Source: Vespula vulgaris (lineage: Eukaryota; Arthropoda; Insecta; Hymenoptera; Vespidae). From it: a DNA stretch of 64,000 nucleotides. The notes beneath the pieces were generated by a model. That model saw only the letters and a program-made list of their open reading frames with translations. It was not told where the DNA came from and searched no databases. Of this stretch, positions 37,140-51,468 are shown piece by piece. Position 1 is the first letter of the stretch; each line of letters opens with the position of its first letter. The position numbers and the translations under genes were made by a program. The stretch covers positions 536,001 to 600,000 of the forward strand of contig NC_066609.1 in NCBI RefSeq assembly GCF_905475345.1. Direction: 5' to 3'.

Positions 37140-38013
37140 CCCATTCACCCCTCTCTCCTCTTCATCCCCCCTCCCCGTTTTCATTGTTTCTCACATTCAT
37201 TCTCGTGGAATATCGTTCGAAGAAACGATAAATATGTACGTGAATTCTAGCAAAAAGTATGACTCGAAAAGATCGTAAGGAGGAAACGAACACATTGTCT
37301 TTTTTCTTTTTCTTCTTCTTCTTCTTTATAGAGAAAAGTACACATTTGTTTTGTTTTAATTTATTTGTTTTTTTTGTTTTGTTTTGTTTTTTTTTTTTTT
37401 TTTTTAATTTTTTTATTTACTTATTATTATTTCTTGGAAGTGAATCGGCGGGTAAAAGAAAGGAGAAATGAAGGCACGGAAAGATGCCATTTAATTTTTT
37501 AATTTTGCTTAATTTGTATTTGTTACTATTTTTACTAATCATTTTAATTATTATTCTAATTGTTATTATTAACGTCGTTGCTCTTGTTGTTATTTATCGT
37601 GAGACAAAAAAAAAGAAAGAAACAATATGTCCGTTTGTAAGTTTTCCAATTTTTATTTCTTTATTTACATCATCATCATTATTATTATTATTAATATCGA
37701 TATTAATATATTATACCTCTTATTATATATGAGAGGGCGGGTAAAAGAGAAGAGGGAAAGAATGAAAAAAAAAAAAAAAAAAAAAAAAAGAAGAAGAAAA
37801 AGAAAAATCGAAGAAAATAAACTCTCCCGCGCTCTCTCATCTCCGCGGACAGATGCGCTCGCTCGCGATAACGGCTTCCTTCTCGAGGGCAGGCCGTACA
37901 GAGGAAGGGGAATATTATATATACATACAACGTACACGTCTATATATATGTGGTATGTATGTATGTGTATGTGTATGTGTATGTGTGTTGTGTATGATGA
38001 AAGAAGGGGAAAA

Positions 38014-38047
<34 letters not shown>

Positions 38048-38249
38048 TGGAAGGCAGACACGCGCACGCGGACTCCGCGGTAAAAAGTACAAAAGGAATG
38101 AAAAAAAAAAGAAAGAAAGAAATATAAAGAAGGAGAGAAAAGAAAAGAAAAGAAAAGAAAAGAAAAAAGAATGGGAAGGAAAAGAAAGAGGAAAAAGAAG
38201 AAATCGAGCGAAGGAGAGAAAGAGAGAAAGAGAAGGAAAGAAAGAAGGA

Positions 38250-38300
38250 ACGAACGACGAACGAACGAACGAACGAACGAACGAACGAACGAAGGAAAGA
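38250..38300. repeat. (CGAA)n tetranucleotide repeat
   Basis: About eleven CGAA units within a longer A/G-rich stretch (38100-38360) that also holds GAAA and GGAA repeats. Confidence 0.9.
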
Positions 38301-38537
38301 AAGAAAGAAAGAAAGAAATAAAGAGAGAAATAAAGAAAGAAAGAAAGGAAGGAAGGAAGAACGGGACCCCGAATTTTTTGCCGTCCCCTTCTTCGGCCGG
38401 CGAGTATTATATTGATTTTTATAAATTCCTCGACGAGAGGAACGGCCAAAGCAAGAATATATACATACACATATATATACATATATATATGTATATACAC
38501 TGTACATCATACGTAGATAGATATATAAGCAGAAAGG

Positions 38538-38572
<35 letters not shown>

Positions 38573-39599
38573 GAGAGAAAGAAACGAGAGCGGCGCGTCG
38601 TCGAAGCGGGCTTGCATGATGTTTCGCGCTATATAGACGAAGTTACACGGAGATTTACGGAAAATTACGAAAAAGTACGGAAAAGTACGAAACGGAGAAG
38701 TTTCAATCTCTCTCTCTCTCTCTCTTTTTCTCTCTCTCTTTCCTTCCTGCATTCCTCTTAAAACGAAATTGACTCGTTTTTCTCCTACTCTTTTTTATTT
38801 ATATATATATTTATTTATTTATTTTTTTTCTTCTTCCAATTTTAAACTGCTACCGGTATTCGAAATGGTTATTCGAAAAAGTCGTCGACTAATAGTAATA
38901 ATTTTAAGCGGGTAGTAAAAAGTTGTTATAGTTATTAAACGAGTAGTCGGAGAGTTGTTTTTAATGTCAGGAAAATTCCTATATACATATACGATATATA
39001 TATATAAACACATACATACATACATAAACATACACACACATATATATATAGAGAGAGAGAGAGAAAGAGGGAGAAAGAGAAAGAGAGAGAAAGAGATACT
39101 TGCAACGCGCGACACGGCCCTGCTGTGCTTACGGTCGAAAGCAATCGAAGGTAGTCGAAGCCGTCCGACGAACGTTAGGAAAAGTGGGGTGCTTCCCCTC
39201 CTTTTACTCTCGCCGCCCCTCAGTCCCCCTCCATCCGACCTGCACCCCCTTCTTCCGTGCTTCTTTGTCTCTCTCTCTCTCTCTCTCTATCCATCCATCT
39301 ATCTCTATCTCTCTTTCACTCTTTCTTTCTCAGTCGCTTCCTCCTCTTTCTCCGTCTCTCTCTTTATCTCTGTCTTCTCCCAACCTCTCTCTCTCTCTCT
39401 TTCTCTCACTATTATATATATGTATATATATATATCTCTTTCTATCTCACACTCTCGCTCCCTCGCTTGCTCGTTCGTTCTTAACGTCAAACCACTTAGG
39501 GCCGCGAACCTCGGCAGTCAGTCGATCTTTCCTAGCGGCGGCATTCCGGCATTTTCCAGCTGATCGGGCGCGGGCGGTTCGACAAACGCCATTTTGTAC

Positions 39600-39735
39600 G
39601 TCACATACATCCGTTGTTATCGTTGTCGTCGTTATTGTCGTTGTTGTCGTTGTCGTCGTTGATCGTCGTTCTCGTCGTGTCGTAGTCATTGTTGTTGTCA
39701 TCGTCGTCGTCGTCGTTGTCGTTGGTCGAGTCGTA
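39600..39735. repeat. Imperfect (GTC/GTT)n trinucleotide repeat
   Basis: A GTCGTT-type repeat of about 130 bases within a GC-rich island that also has TACGTCAC, a half CRE-like motif, at about 39597. Confidence 0.85.
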
Positions 39736-39913
39736 ATCGTCATCATTCCGCCCGTCAACGCCGGCGTTGCTTCATTATATTCGTCCCGAGTAGTGTTGTC
39801 GTTTCGCGACGCGGCGTTCTCTTCTCTCTCTCTCTCTCTCTCTCCCTCTCGGCACGTCAAACGAGAGACACGTCTCGCGTGCGCGTGAAACTCACTCATT
39901 CACTCACTCGCTT

Positions 39914-39955
<42 letters not shown>

Positions 39956-40308
39956 TTCTCTATTCGCGCCCGTGTGCGCGCGCGTTCGTGTGTGGCCGTG
40001 TATATATATATATATATAATTTGTCTCGTGTGTAATCTCGTGTGTAAAAGTATATATATATATGTAACGTAGTAAGAGATACGTGTTGATTTTTCTTTTT
40101 CGAAGGGAAAAGAAACAAAAATAATAGGAATATAAATAAAAAAAAAAAAAAAACATCACCAGCAGTATACAGGCGCGCGGGCTTACGCACGTAAAACACG
40201 CGATTGTGATCACCGAAAATACGTGTCGTCGTGTCCGTCGTATCGTCGTCGCGTTGTGTTGTGTTGTGTCGTCGTCGTGACCATCGTCCTCGTCGAAAGA
40301 GAAAATAA

Positions 40309-40351
<43 letters not shown>

Positions 40352-40929
40352 AGAGAAAGAAAGAAATAAAAGCAACGAGACGAGAAAAAGAAGGAAAGAA
40401 AGAAAGAAAGAAGTTAAAAGTCGATTCGTAACCATTTCGTAAAGCGCGCCCTTCCGACGGTTTCTCCTTCTCCTACTACTTCTCCCTTCGAAAAGAGAGG
40501 GAAGATAGCATGTGCGTTTGAAAGAGAGCGAGAGCGAGAGTGAGAGCGAGAACGTGAACGAGAAAGAGATAGTTTGATAGACAGACAGAGATAAAGAGAT
40601 AGAGAGAGAAAGAAACTGAGAGAGATACATACTCACGCGCGTACATACAACATACATACATATATATATATAATATATATACAGAAAGAAGAAAAGGAAA
40701 AGAAAAAGATAGAAAAACCAACCGTCAGTGCGTTTGTTTCCGCTTGAACTCGAGTAACGCGTGAGAAAGAAGGAAAGAACGATAAAAAGAAAAAAAACGA
40801 AAGAGAAAGAAAGAAAAGAAAGAAAGAAAGAAAGACAGATAGATAGATAGATAGATAGATAGAGATAGATGGACAGTTAGACAGACAGATAGATAAATGG
40901 ATAAAGAGAAAGAGAGAGAGAGAACGAGC

Positions 40930-41550
40930 AGTCACTCTCGCGGTGCGCGAACATAGTGCGCGAACAGAGTGCGTGAACCGAGTGCGTGAGGGCCGCGTGT
41001 GCGGAGCTTCCTCGCATACCACCTACCTCCCCTCTCTTTGCAACGTTGCCGCTCCGCCCCTCTGCATCGCTCCATCCTTCCTACTCTCCCGTTCACCCTC
41101 TACATTTTCTCTCTGTCTCTCTCTCCCCTACCTTCCTCCCTCCCTCACACACTCTCTCTCTCTCTCACTCACTCGCTCGCACATAGTCTCATACTTTTTA
41201 CTTCTTGCCGTCGTTCTCTTCCTGCTCATCCTCTTCGCTCTTTTACTTCATTCTTCGTCCGTACTACTACTACTACTACTACTATTACTACTACTACTAC
41301 TATACTATTCTACTACTGTACTACTACTGCTACTACTACTTGCTGCTGTGTTGCTGGCTGCCACCACTACTACCAACCACTACACCACCACCACACCACA
41401 TCATCGTCGTCACTACTACTACTACTACTACTACTACTACATCACGACACCACCACCACCTCTACTACTACTACTACATTCCTTGACTGTAGGCGCGCGC
41501 GCGCTCGCGCGCACGAGGGGATGATAATACGAGTCGGATGAAGCATCAGC
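40930..41550 (+). promoter_or_regulatory. Candidate first exon and promoter of an unidentified + strand gene
   Basis: A GC-rich island followed by triplet repeats ends at a strong donor, GCATCAGC|GTGAGTAC (41551). An ATG at 41538 would place only M-K-H-Q plus one base in this exon, with the rest downstream. No matching second exon is recognised before the right edge. It may instead be a purely untranslated exon. Confidence 0.3.
41263..41478. repeat. (TAC)n / (CAC)n trinucleotide repeats
   Basis: Blocks of TAC/TACTAT triplets at 41263-41340 and 41410-41478, with CCACCA triplets between. Encoded Tyr, Leu, Thr or His runs are repeat translations. Confidence 0.9.
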
Positions 41551-44439
41551 GTGAGTACATATAACGCAATTTTTCTTCCTCTTCTTTGCTTGTCATTATT
41601 TTATTTCTCATTTATATATATATATATAATATATCTGTACATGTGTATACTTGTACATACGTACATAGATATGTAACGAATTTTTCTAACGCGACTAAGC
41701 AAGCGTGTACGCGCGCGCGAACTCTTTTCTCGCGAGAGAGCGTGTTTTTCCGCCTGCACGGCCAACGTCTGCCATGTTAGACCGGCGTCTATCTCTCTCT
41801 CTTTTCATTCTCTCATTTTCTTTCTCTTTCTCTCTCTTTCTTTTTTGTGCCGGCTCGCGTTACCCCCACCATATCATACTTTGTTCCATCTCTCTCTCTC
41901 TCTCGTTCTCCCCACTTTCGCGGCCCATTCCCATCGCGGCTATAGGCAAGAGCGTCGACACGAAATTACCGATCGCGAATTTCGACTACGCATCGACGAC
42001 GACGCATTGACAACAACAACGACGCCGACGACTACACGACGCCGCGGACGACGCGACGACGACGACGACGCAACACAACCACACGTAACCACTACGATGA
42101 CAACGGAATGATGAAAAGGACGGTGCGGATACCGCCTGTCAAACGACCTCGCGTTTTCATTGACTCGTCCTCTCTTCCTCTTTCTCTCCTCTCTCTTTCT
42201 TCCTCTCATTTACTCGATCACTTTCTCTCTCTTTCTCCTTTCCTTTCTATCGTCTACACGATTACTTTGTTGTTTCTTTCTCTCTTTTACCATATCGCTC
42301 TTTCTCTTTTTTATTTTCCTATTTTATTTTCCCGACTGTATATATTATGTACATATATAAACGTATAAATTTTGTGTAAATTCGTGTGTAAACGCGACGC
42401 CGGTAGTTCGGCCACTCTCGTTAACTTTCGTTACCTTTCGTCGTCTTGCACGATACGATACGAGAGAGAAAGAGAAAGAGAAAAAGAAAGAGTGGGAGTG
42501 GGGAGAAGCGCGTAAAGGGAAACAATAGAGCATCGCCAGTCAGGAAAAAGAGAGAAGGAGAGATGAGATAGAGAGAGAGAGAGAGAAAGAGAGAGACAGA
42601 GACAGAGAGAAAGAAAGAAAAAGAGAGAAAGAAAAGAGAGAGAGAGAGAGAGAAACAACGCATACTCTTCGACTCCACGCGGTCGCGTCGTCTGCATGAA
42701 CTCTCTGCGTTTTCTCTTTCTTTTTTTCCTGACCTCCTCCTTCAATGAGGTGGGGAGATAGAGTGAGTGAGTGAGCGAGCGAGAGAGAGAATTGTAGACG
42801 CGTTGGAATAATGCGACTTTGAAGATCTTTCCAACGAGAATCCCCCTCGTTAGAGAGACTCTTCCTAAATAAGCAACCACTTTTCGTGGTTTTTAATGTC
42901 GCATGTTTTACGCTCGTTATATTTCTTAGGGGATACATGCACTTCTTTATCATTCTCTCTTTCTCTCTGTTTTCTCTATCGCTCTGTATTAATCAAAATT
43001 GCATTCTTCGTCGTAGTTCTAACCTTACTTTTTATTGCTCGCTTTACAAAGTTCTTCTTTTTCCTCTCTCTCTCTCTCTCTCTCTTTTCGTCTTTGTTCT
43101 TTCTTTTTTCTTCTTTTTTTTTACTGCGGGAAGCGATTTTATTCGTCGAGATGATTCCAAACGTTCAAGAATATTATTAAGACCTTCTAATTGTCTCTAT
43201 CTCTCTCTCTCTATCTATCTCTTTCTTTTTTACCTACTTCTTTCCATCTCTTTCTATCTCTCTCTTTTTCTATCCACTTCTTTTCATCTCTCTCTCTCTC
43301 TCTGTTTTTTTTTTGTTACACTATCATGGAATTTTCGAGTAGGAATCATTTCGAAATGACTCATCGTCGTGAATCGCGATTAATGAAGGAAGGGAGCGCG
43401 GGTAGTAAGAGGAAAGAGGAGGGGTGACGACGGCGGCGACGACGACGGTGATGATGGTGGTGGTGGTCGCGATGGTAGAGGGTGTTGGGTTCACGGTGAA
43501 GGAGAAGAGGGAAGTGGGGACGGGGTTGGAGACCTGGTGGGGGTTGGTGTGGACTTTTCCAAGTATTTCGCGGCACGCGATTAGCAGCGAGCCGGAGGGC
43601 GTCTAGTTAATTCGATGCTTATTTTTATGCGGAATTTTTTTTCCTTTTTTTTTTATATATATATATATATATATATTTTTTACTTCTCGGAAGTCGACGT
43701 ATATACTTACTTACTTATTTACTTATTTAGTTATTTATGCGTTAATGGTAGCCTTATAAAGTGTATATCGGAATAATAAATACATACGTAGGTAAACGTA
43801 GATTTAGAATTTATTAAAACGTTATATATACATATATGTGTGTACGTTGTTGATGCATACGTACCTACGAATTTTCAAATTTCCCGCGCGTCGTATAGAA
43901 TGGCGCGAAACTCGACGTCACGTAATTACAAAGTCCAATCGTCATCCTCGTTTATACGATAAGAGAAGATGAAGATGAAGAAGAAGAAGGACGACGACGA
44001 CAACGACGATGACGACGTCGACGACGACGATGATGATGAAGAAGTTGCACGACAGAGAGTGGACGTTAGCGTCGAGAAATTAGCGTGAAGGAAAGAACAA
44101 AAAAAAAAGAAAAAAAAAAAGAAAAGAAGTATCTCGACCATGCGAGATTTCAAACGTGTTATGTGTGTATATGTGCATGCACGTATGTACATACACACGT
44201 ATATATATGTGTATTCTCGACGACTTTCTTGCGTTCCGCGTTCGACGATCCTTTTTTCTCTCTCTCTCTCTCTCTCTCTTTTCGTTTTTTTTTTCGCATA
44301 GCCTGCATTATTATAACAGGTACCTACATACATGTATATATATATATATATACACACGCATACATACTCGAAACGAGCGTCACAGAAACTGGTCGACGTT
44401 TTGCGGTGCGTCATTGCAAATTCGAAAAAGAGCGATCGT

Positions 44440-44447
44440 TGACGTCA
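44440..44447. promoter_or_regulatory. Palindromic CRE
   Basis: TGACGTCA, the full cAMP-response element, in a non-repetitive patch. A near match (CGACGTCACG) lies at about 43913. Confidence 0.3.
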
Positions 44448-45109
44448 CCAACTCGTTGTATCTCTCTCTCTCTCTCTCTCTCTCTCGTTTTTTTCTCTCT
44501 TCTCGATTTTTCTCTATTCTCATCGTTAATAGTCGATATACGATTTTCATAGATGATCGATCTCATCTTTCTATTGCACAAACGCACGAACACAAATATA
44601 TTGTATTACACTGGGTTTTTCCAAAAACAATACGCGCAGATCTAATGATAAGCTCAAGCGCTGCATCCTTCTTTTTTATTACACACGTACAATATATACA
44701 AACGCACACATGCAGGACAAATGCATATAGATGCCATACGTTTTTAGAACGATCGACTCGTAGCCGTGAAAAAGTGATAAAACCAAGCGAGATGGAAAAC
44801 AATAATCGCACGTTCGAAAATGGGTGTGTCGAAGAAGCACCAACACTGCGACCTCAACCTCTCACGCCCTCTTACCTCTCTCCTACCCTCTCCAACCTCT
44901 CTCTCTCTATCCTCCTGTACCTTCGATCTTTCTACGATTTTATTCGATAGGATGTTAAAAAAGAATATAAAAATATATAAAAAAGAAAAAAAAACGAGAT
45001 TACGGATGGTGGAAGAGGGAGTGTAGGGAGGGAAGATGGAGATGAGAGGTGGGAGGGAGGGATGGAGGAGGGAAAAAACTTGGCCGAATGAAGGAAAGAC
45101 GACGACACG

Positions 45110-45141
<32 letters not shown>

Positions 45142-46354
45142 CGTCTCTTCGTGTCTGACGGAACTCTCGTTTCTCGAGAGTTCTAAATTAATAAATTAGG
45201 AACGTCGAGAATTTCTCGTGACGAGATACGACTTGAATGATGGACGACTACGACGACGACGACGACGATGATGACGACGAGACGAATGTTATTGAAAGCT
45301 CTTTCATTTCCTTCTCTCTCTTTCTCTCTCACACAAACACATACACACACACACACACATATTATATACGTATCTTGGCTCTTCGTTCGATCTCATAGCT
45401 TGTCGCAGTCTTATGCGGGTGGGAGTTTAGTAAACTCGGTTTTACGGTGCAGTTGATATACCTCGTTACGCCTTGCTTGTCCGAGATCAGGGCCGGCTAC
45501 TTTCCAGGGGCCGGTGCATCGGAAGCGGGCACCATGAGAGCACCACCACCAGTAGTAGTAGTAGTAGTAATACAAACCGTAACGCAACTCGTTCCCCTAT
45601 ACGTTGTTCTCTCTCTCTCTCTCTTTCTCTTTCTGTATTTTTTTCTCTCTTTTTTCTTTCTTTTTTTTTCTTTTTTTTTCTGTCTCTCTTTTTATTCTCC
45701 TCTACGTCTTCTTCCTTCGGCAACGATGCGAACGACCTCGGCGGTACACGCTCGACAATCTATGTTGTTATTCGTTATTGTTGTTTGACGTGTGTATCCT
45801 CTATACATATGTGTGTATGTGAGAAAGAGAGAAAGAGAGAGATCGTTGAACATCAGACTGAAAGAAGAGGGAAGAGAAAGATGATCGTGGTATAACGACG
45901 GACGATAATAATAACCTTCATACCTAGAAAAATTCACAGGGTTGATATCTTGTTAGCGAAAATTACAACCTTTCCAACTTGGACTCGGTACTTCTGGTGC
46001 GTGTATATATATATATGTGTGTGTATACTGTAGGTGCGTTTCTACCACACACATGTATATAACAATGTATATTTTTTTATATACACACGTGTGTGTTGTA
46101 TGTGTGGGTGTACACGTATTCTGTATCACCTATCAACAGTACGACACGCAATCGGCTTGTAACGTTGTTTTGACCCTGTTTTTCCTTGTTTTTTTGAATT
46201 ATGGATCGAACTTTGGTACCATGTGTTATACATCTCTATACCATCTCTATAACGTTGATAACGTTTATGGGGGAGATATATACGCACCCACACGCACGTA
46301 CACTTGCAGATAGACGTAACCAAAATGGATATTTCTAAACTTCATTCGCTCGCT

Positions 46355-46415
46355 CGCTCGTTCATTCATTCATTCATTCATTCATTCATTTATTTATTTA
46401 TTTATTTATTTATAT
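46355..46415. repeat. (ATTC)n then (ATTT)n tetranucleotide repeat
   Basis: GCTC units give way to about nine ATTC units and then about seven ATTT units, a graded compound microsatellite. Confidence 0.9.
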
Positions 46416-46702
46416 ATCTTTTCTTTTATTTCCTCGAAAATATAATAGCATATAATGTAACCGGAATACCGATTATCCATGTGCTTGAGTTTTAATTTAC
46501 TTTTCTTTTTTACCCATTTAAAGAATACTCGTTGCATTCGCATTTACTCTTACTCCGTTTACTCAGTTTCTATATAAAAAAAAAAAAAAGAAAGGAAAAA
46601 AATATGATCTCTTTTAGCATACCCGGTAAGCGAGATGATGTCGTCGTGCCGGGTTCACGACGTGTGAAGCACCGCGCAAAACGCTTATCGGATTTCAAAG
46701 TA

Positions 46703-46737
<35 letters not shown>

Positions 46738-46840
46738 CTCTCTTTTTCTCTTTCTCTCTCTCGGAAATGGCGGAGTACACGTGTTCCCGTCAGGATAATA
46801 TTTTTCTTTAACACGCCTTCTTTGGTTCTTACTTTTTTTC

Positions 46841-46880
<40 letters not shown>

Positions 46881-47022
46881 CCTTTTTGCGTAATTTTTTT
46901 TTTCTTTTTCTCTCTCATCTTAACCTATCCCGTCCTCCTCAGCTCCATCGTACCATCGCCATCACCATCGCCAACACTTTATTCTCAACATTTCTTGACG
47001 TTTCTTCTCCGAAGAAACTTTC

Positions 47023-47059
<37 letters not shown>

Positions 47060-48389
47060 GATATTCTCCGAACTGTTGTTTAGTCATTATCAATTACGTA
47101 GATACATATGTGTATATGTTAATTATAAATCTCACGCGTATTTGAAACAATTTGCAGCTCTCTCTCTTTATCTATCTATCTCTATATCTCTATCTTTCTA
47201 TCTTTTTATCTATCTATCTATCTATCTATCTCTGTTTGTCTGCCTGCATACGTTTCTCTTTATCTGACTTTTATCTTTGTTTACGATTTTTAACGTCGTC
47301 ATTAGCCGATACTCTTCGTCATCATCAGCCTTCTTTTTTCTTGTACGACGTAATCTCGATACCTGGTGTTCGTTTAATTACATATAAAGATCTCGAGAGA
47401 ATCTCGGTAATGTCCCAGAATATAAAGATCGACGAAACACACAGACGTCTTTTATTAAATGATATCGGTTAAATAATTAGTTTATCTTTTTGATCCACGA
47501 CGTTCGTTTTTTCATCTCTCGATCGTTTCAATTCGTTATCGCGTTATCATCGTGTCTCGTTTTTTTGTATCGTTTGTTATTTGAGATTTTTTTTTTCCTT
47601 TTTCCTTCTATTTATTTCTCAAAGTTAGACGATCGTATTTTCACGAGCGAAATTTTATTTTTTTTCCCTTTCCTCTTTTTTTTTATCGCTCGAAAATAAG
47701 AAACCTGGGTAAAAATAGATTATTAACGAAATTTTAACCGAAGTTATTAATACGTTATCTCTAGGTCACGGAATGTTACTTATTAACTTAAATAACATTG
47801 CATATATGTAAGTACATATATATATATATATATATGTAATTTTTTTTCAACAATGATAATAAAAAAAAATACATATATACATAATTTACTTTAGCTTAAA
47901 AATAAGTATTGCAGTAGAAACTGTTGGATATTTTTGGATACTTTGAATTATATTATATCGAACACCTAAGCCGAAATATTATAATTATATTTTGTTCGTC
48001 GAACAAAAATTCGAACTTTCGAGTACGATGAATAAAGTAATTCTTTTTTTGTGGTTATTTGTTTGAACGAGTCATATAAATTAAAGTCGCGTTACATATA
48101 TTTTTTCTTGCAACTTCTACATTTAATTTGTTCGCAATTTCGTTATATTAAGTAGGTATATTCTAATAAATATTAATATCTGCCAAAGTATTGGCTATAC
48201 TTACAAATTATTATAATGAGATTGTACTGAATGAAAAATTATATAATATTAAATTTATAGTATAAATATATAGTGTATAGATATATATAATATACATTTA
48301 CTATAATATTGTATTATACTATATATAATTACTATACATTTATCATACACACACATATATATATTTATTAATTATGCTATATATTTATG

Positions 48390-48745
48390 TACAGGGTGAT
48401 TCAAGCAACTACGACAAGTCGTATCTTTCTTTTGGTCGAAGTTAGAAAAAAATGTTAGAGAAAAAAGATAAATGATTCAAGGTGGACTACATATTCACGA
48501 TCATATTTCTTTTTCTTTTCTTTTTTTTCGCAAACGCACATGCACGTTAGCACATTATTGCCCCCGAGAAAAAAATATGATTGTGAATATCTAGTATACC
48601 TTGAGTCATTTATTTTTTTTTCTAAAATCTTTTTCTAGCCATTCAAAAAAAAAAAAAATAAAAAAATAAAAAAAGGAACATACAGAACTCGTTACAGTTG
48701 CATGTATCATCAGACATATATCTTCTATCTTTTTTCGTTTTTTTT

Positions 48746-48797
<52 letters not shown>

Positions 48798-49099
48798 CTC
48801 TTTTTCAAAATACCTCCACGAACTAATCATTTTTCGACATTGTATCGTAACACTTTTTCACGCGATAAATGTGCCGAGTATTTGATACGAGCAGAAAAGA
48901 AAGAAAGAAAAAAAAATGCGATTCCATGGAAAAAAAAAAAAAAGAAAAAGGAAGAAGAAAAAGTGCAACCGCCAAATGCACATGCATTATTGCAGTATTG
49001 CGAAAAAAAATGTGAACAGAAATATGTAGTAAAACTAGAATCATTTATCTTTTTTTTCTCTAATATTTTTTTCTAACCTCAGAAAAAAAATAAAAGAAG

Positions 49100-49140
<41 letters not shown>

Positions 49141-49191
49141 AAAATGGAAAGAATATATAATTTTGTCGCAGTCGTTTGAATCGTCCCTTTA
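48390..49191. mobile_element. Foldback / MITE-like element, probably two adjacent copies
   Basis: The outer ends are inverted repeats: CAGGGTGATTCAAGCAACTA at the left and, reverse-complemented, AAGGGACGATTCAAACGACT at the right, each next to TA. Inside, 48441-48506 is the inverted, slightly diverged partner of 48575-48640 (shared block ATAAATGAYTCAAGGT). That folds copy A (about 48390-48716) around a 68-base centre containing GCACATGCACG. A second centre with GCACATGCATTATTGC and another right arm (49023-49080) form copy B. (CT)n and (GA)n runs have expanded within it. No transposase is present, so it would be non-autonomous, of Tc1/mariner-like type by its TA targets (inference). Confidence 0.65.
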
Positions 49192-51424
49192 TAATATATT
49201 CACGCGCTATATTATTTTATATTATTATTATTATTATTATAATTATTATATAGCACGACATACGTACTATATTAAAAATTTCATAAATTACTTAACCATT
49301 TGTCAGACGTAAAAAGATTATACAAAAACGAAAAGAAAACAAGAAAGAAGAAATAAAAATAATTGAATTATAGAAACTCGAACGATTTTGTTAATTCAAA
49401 GTCTCGTTCGATGATAACAAGGGGAATAGTGGTAGAAAAAAAAAAAAGAAAAAAAAAATCTAAAAAACAAAAAAATAAATAAAGAAAGAAAGAAAGAAAG
49501 AAAGAAGAAGAAAATCATAGCGATCGTTTGGAAAATCTCTGAAGTTAAAACTAGATATAACGGTGTACAGTTTTGTGTGTGTGCGCGCGTATCGTAGTCA
49601 TTTGAAAACGATCGTTATCATCGCTATCGTTCTATTGTAACACCAGCTAGCGACGGGTGTAACTTCCATACGATAATTACCACTATCGTCGTTACCATCG
49701 TCCTTTTACCAATAAACGCTGACACGCAGTCTCAAATACACGGCAATTACGTTTAAAATGGCTAACGTTTAGCCGGCCTCTTCTTTCGCACTACAGCTTC
49801 GTTGCTTCTCTTCTACCCTTCCTCTCTCCCACCCACTCACCCACCTATCCACCCACTCAACCCTTCCTTCTATTATCTCTACGTTTTCCTCGAAGAATCA
49901 GATTGCGGAAATTTCCGATCGATTTTCTCAGAATTTTTTTTTTTTCTTTTTCTTTCTCTCTCTCTCTTTCTCTCTCTCTCTTTTTTGCTTGTGGAGATAT
50001 TCGAAATATTTCGATCTCTGCCGCCAAATATTTTCCCTTGTTTTTTCTTCTTTTTTTTTTTTCAATTTTCTTCTTTTGTAGATACGTCTGAGAAAATCAG
50101 ACACCGCGGGCATTAAATCGAATTGAATCGAATAGATTTGATTTGATCGGAGGTTGCGACGAAACAGGCGGGAAATTTGAAAATTTGCAAAGTTTTCTCG
50201 TGGCTAATGTCACACGGACGTCTTTCGATTCTTACACTTTTTTTTCTTTTCTTCTTCTTCTTTTTTTTTTTTTTATACATCTTATATATTTTTATATAAA
50301 GAAAACGGAGGAAGTGGATAGAAACTAACGGAAGATATTATAAATGAAGATGAAAATAAAAGGAAATCGAGATAAGAAAAGCAACAAGGCAGGAACAAGC
50401 TGAGAAAACGATGAAAAAAAAAAAGTGATAAAAATAAAATTTTGGCGAGGTATTTCCAAATTTTTCAAATTTTCCCTGCCGAGGACGTGACTCGAATTCT
50501 TTTCACATTTTTCTTACTACTTTTTAGACATCCTCTGTAACAAAATAAATAGCGATATACATGAACGAATAAAAAGACAAAAATCGTAAATAAAGATCTC
50601 CTACGATTAACAACGATTAGTTCGATGATCGCACTCTATCCTACTCTTCGGTTACCAACGTGTACTCCGTTATACGAACATACGAGATTAGCTTAATCTC
50701 AACATCCTCCGAGAATCAGCGGGAGATCTTCGACTCCGTAACGTTTTACTAACGACTCTCTTCCGTAATCGTCTAAAGAAGAGAGGAGAGAGAGAGAGAG
50801 AAAAAAAAAGAGAAAAGAAAAAGAAAAAAGGAAACGAAAAAAGGAGAGTTCTGAGTGATACTTTGAAAGAGACAAAACAACGGGTATGAACCCTGATGTC
50901 GAAATTCTGAACAAAATTGAATAGAATTAAAAAAAAACGGTATGTCCTAGCTAATACATAGTCTTCTTGCTATCATGGAATTTCTCTTTTCTCTCTCTCT
51001 TTCTCTCTTTTTGAACGTTGAGGTGTCCTAGCTAAAAAAAAAAAAAAAGAAAAAAAAGAAAAAGGTTCAAATTCCGTAGAGAAACCACTTGCCTCTGGCA
51101 ATGGACGTCAGCCTATAATTAATACCAACGACAACAACGAGGACGACGACGATGGTGACGACGGTGACGACGGTTAGGACGATGACTATGACGATGACTA
51201 GGACGAGAACTCGAACCAAGGCAAAATTAACGTCTTGCCACTTTTACGTTGAAAGAGAAGAAAGAGAGAGAGAGAGAGAGAGCACCGGTATTACGTCCTC
51301 TCTTCATCGTTCTATGGAAAAAAGTTGTTGGTTGACATAAAAAAAAAGAGAGAGAGAAAAGAAAAGAAAAGAAAAGAAAAAAGTCGAGACATTAGACTAA
51401 AGCGAGCTAAAACGTGAGAGACCG

Positions 51425-51468
<44 letters not shown>
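51425..51468. repeat. (CAAG)n tetranucleotide repeat
   Basis: Ten or eleven perfect CAAG units. Confidence 0.95.

Noticed and set aside
37627..38510. Long open frames on both strands, up to 281 codons, rich in Ser, Leu, Phe, Arg and Lys
   Set aside because: They are translations of CT/GA, GAAA and CGAA microsatellites. Opposite strands are open together and composition follows the repeat period.
39100..41541. Several open frames of 180-260 codons around the GC-rich islands
   Set aside because: They consist of Ser-Leu, Thr, Val or Tyr runs from CT, CGT and TAC repeats, without a recognisable domain or splice pattern.
51065..51077. GGTTCAAATTCC, resembling a tRNA B box
   Set aside because: The upstream sequence is a poly-A run with no A box and cannot form an acceptor stem or anticodon arm.
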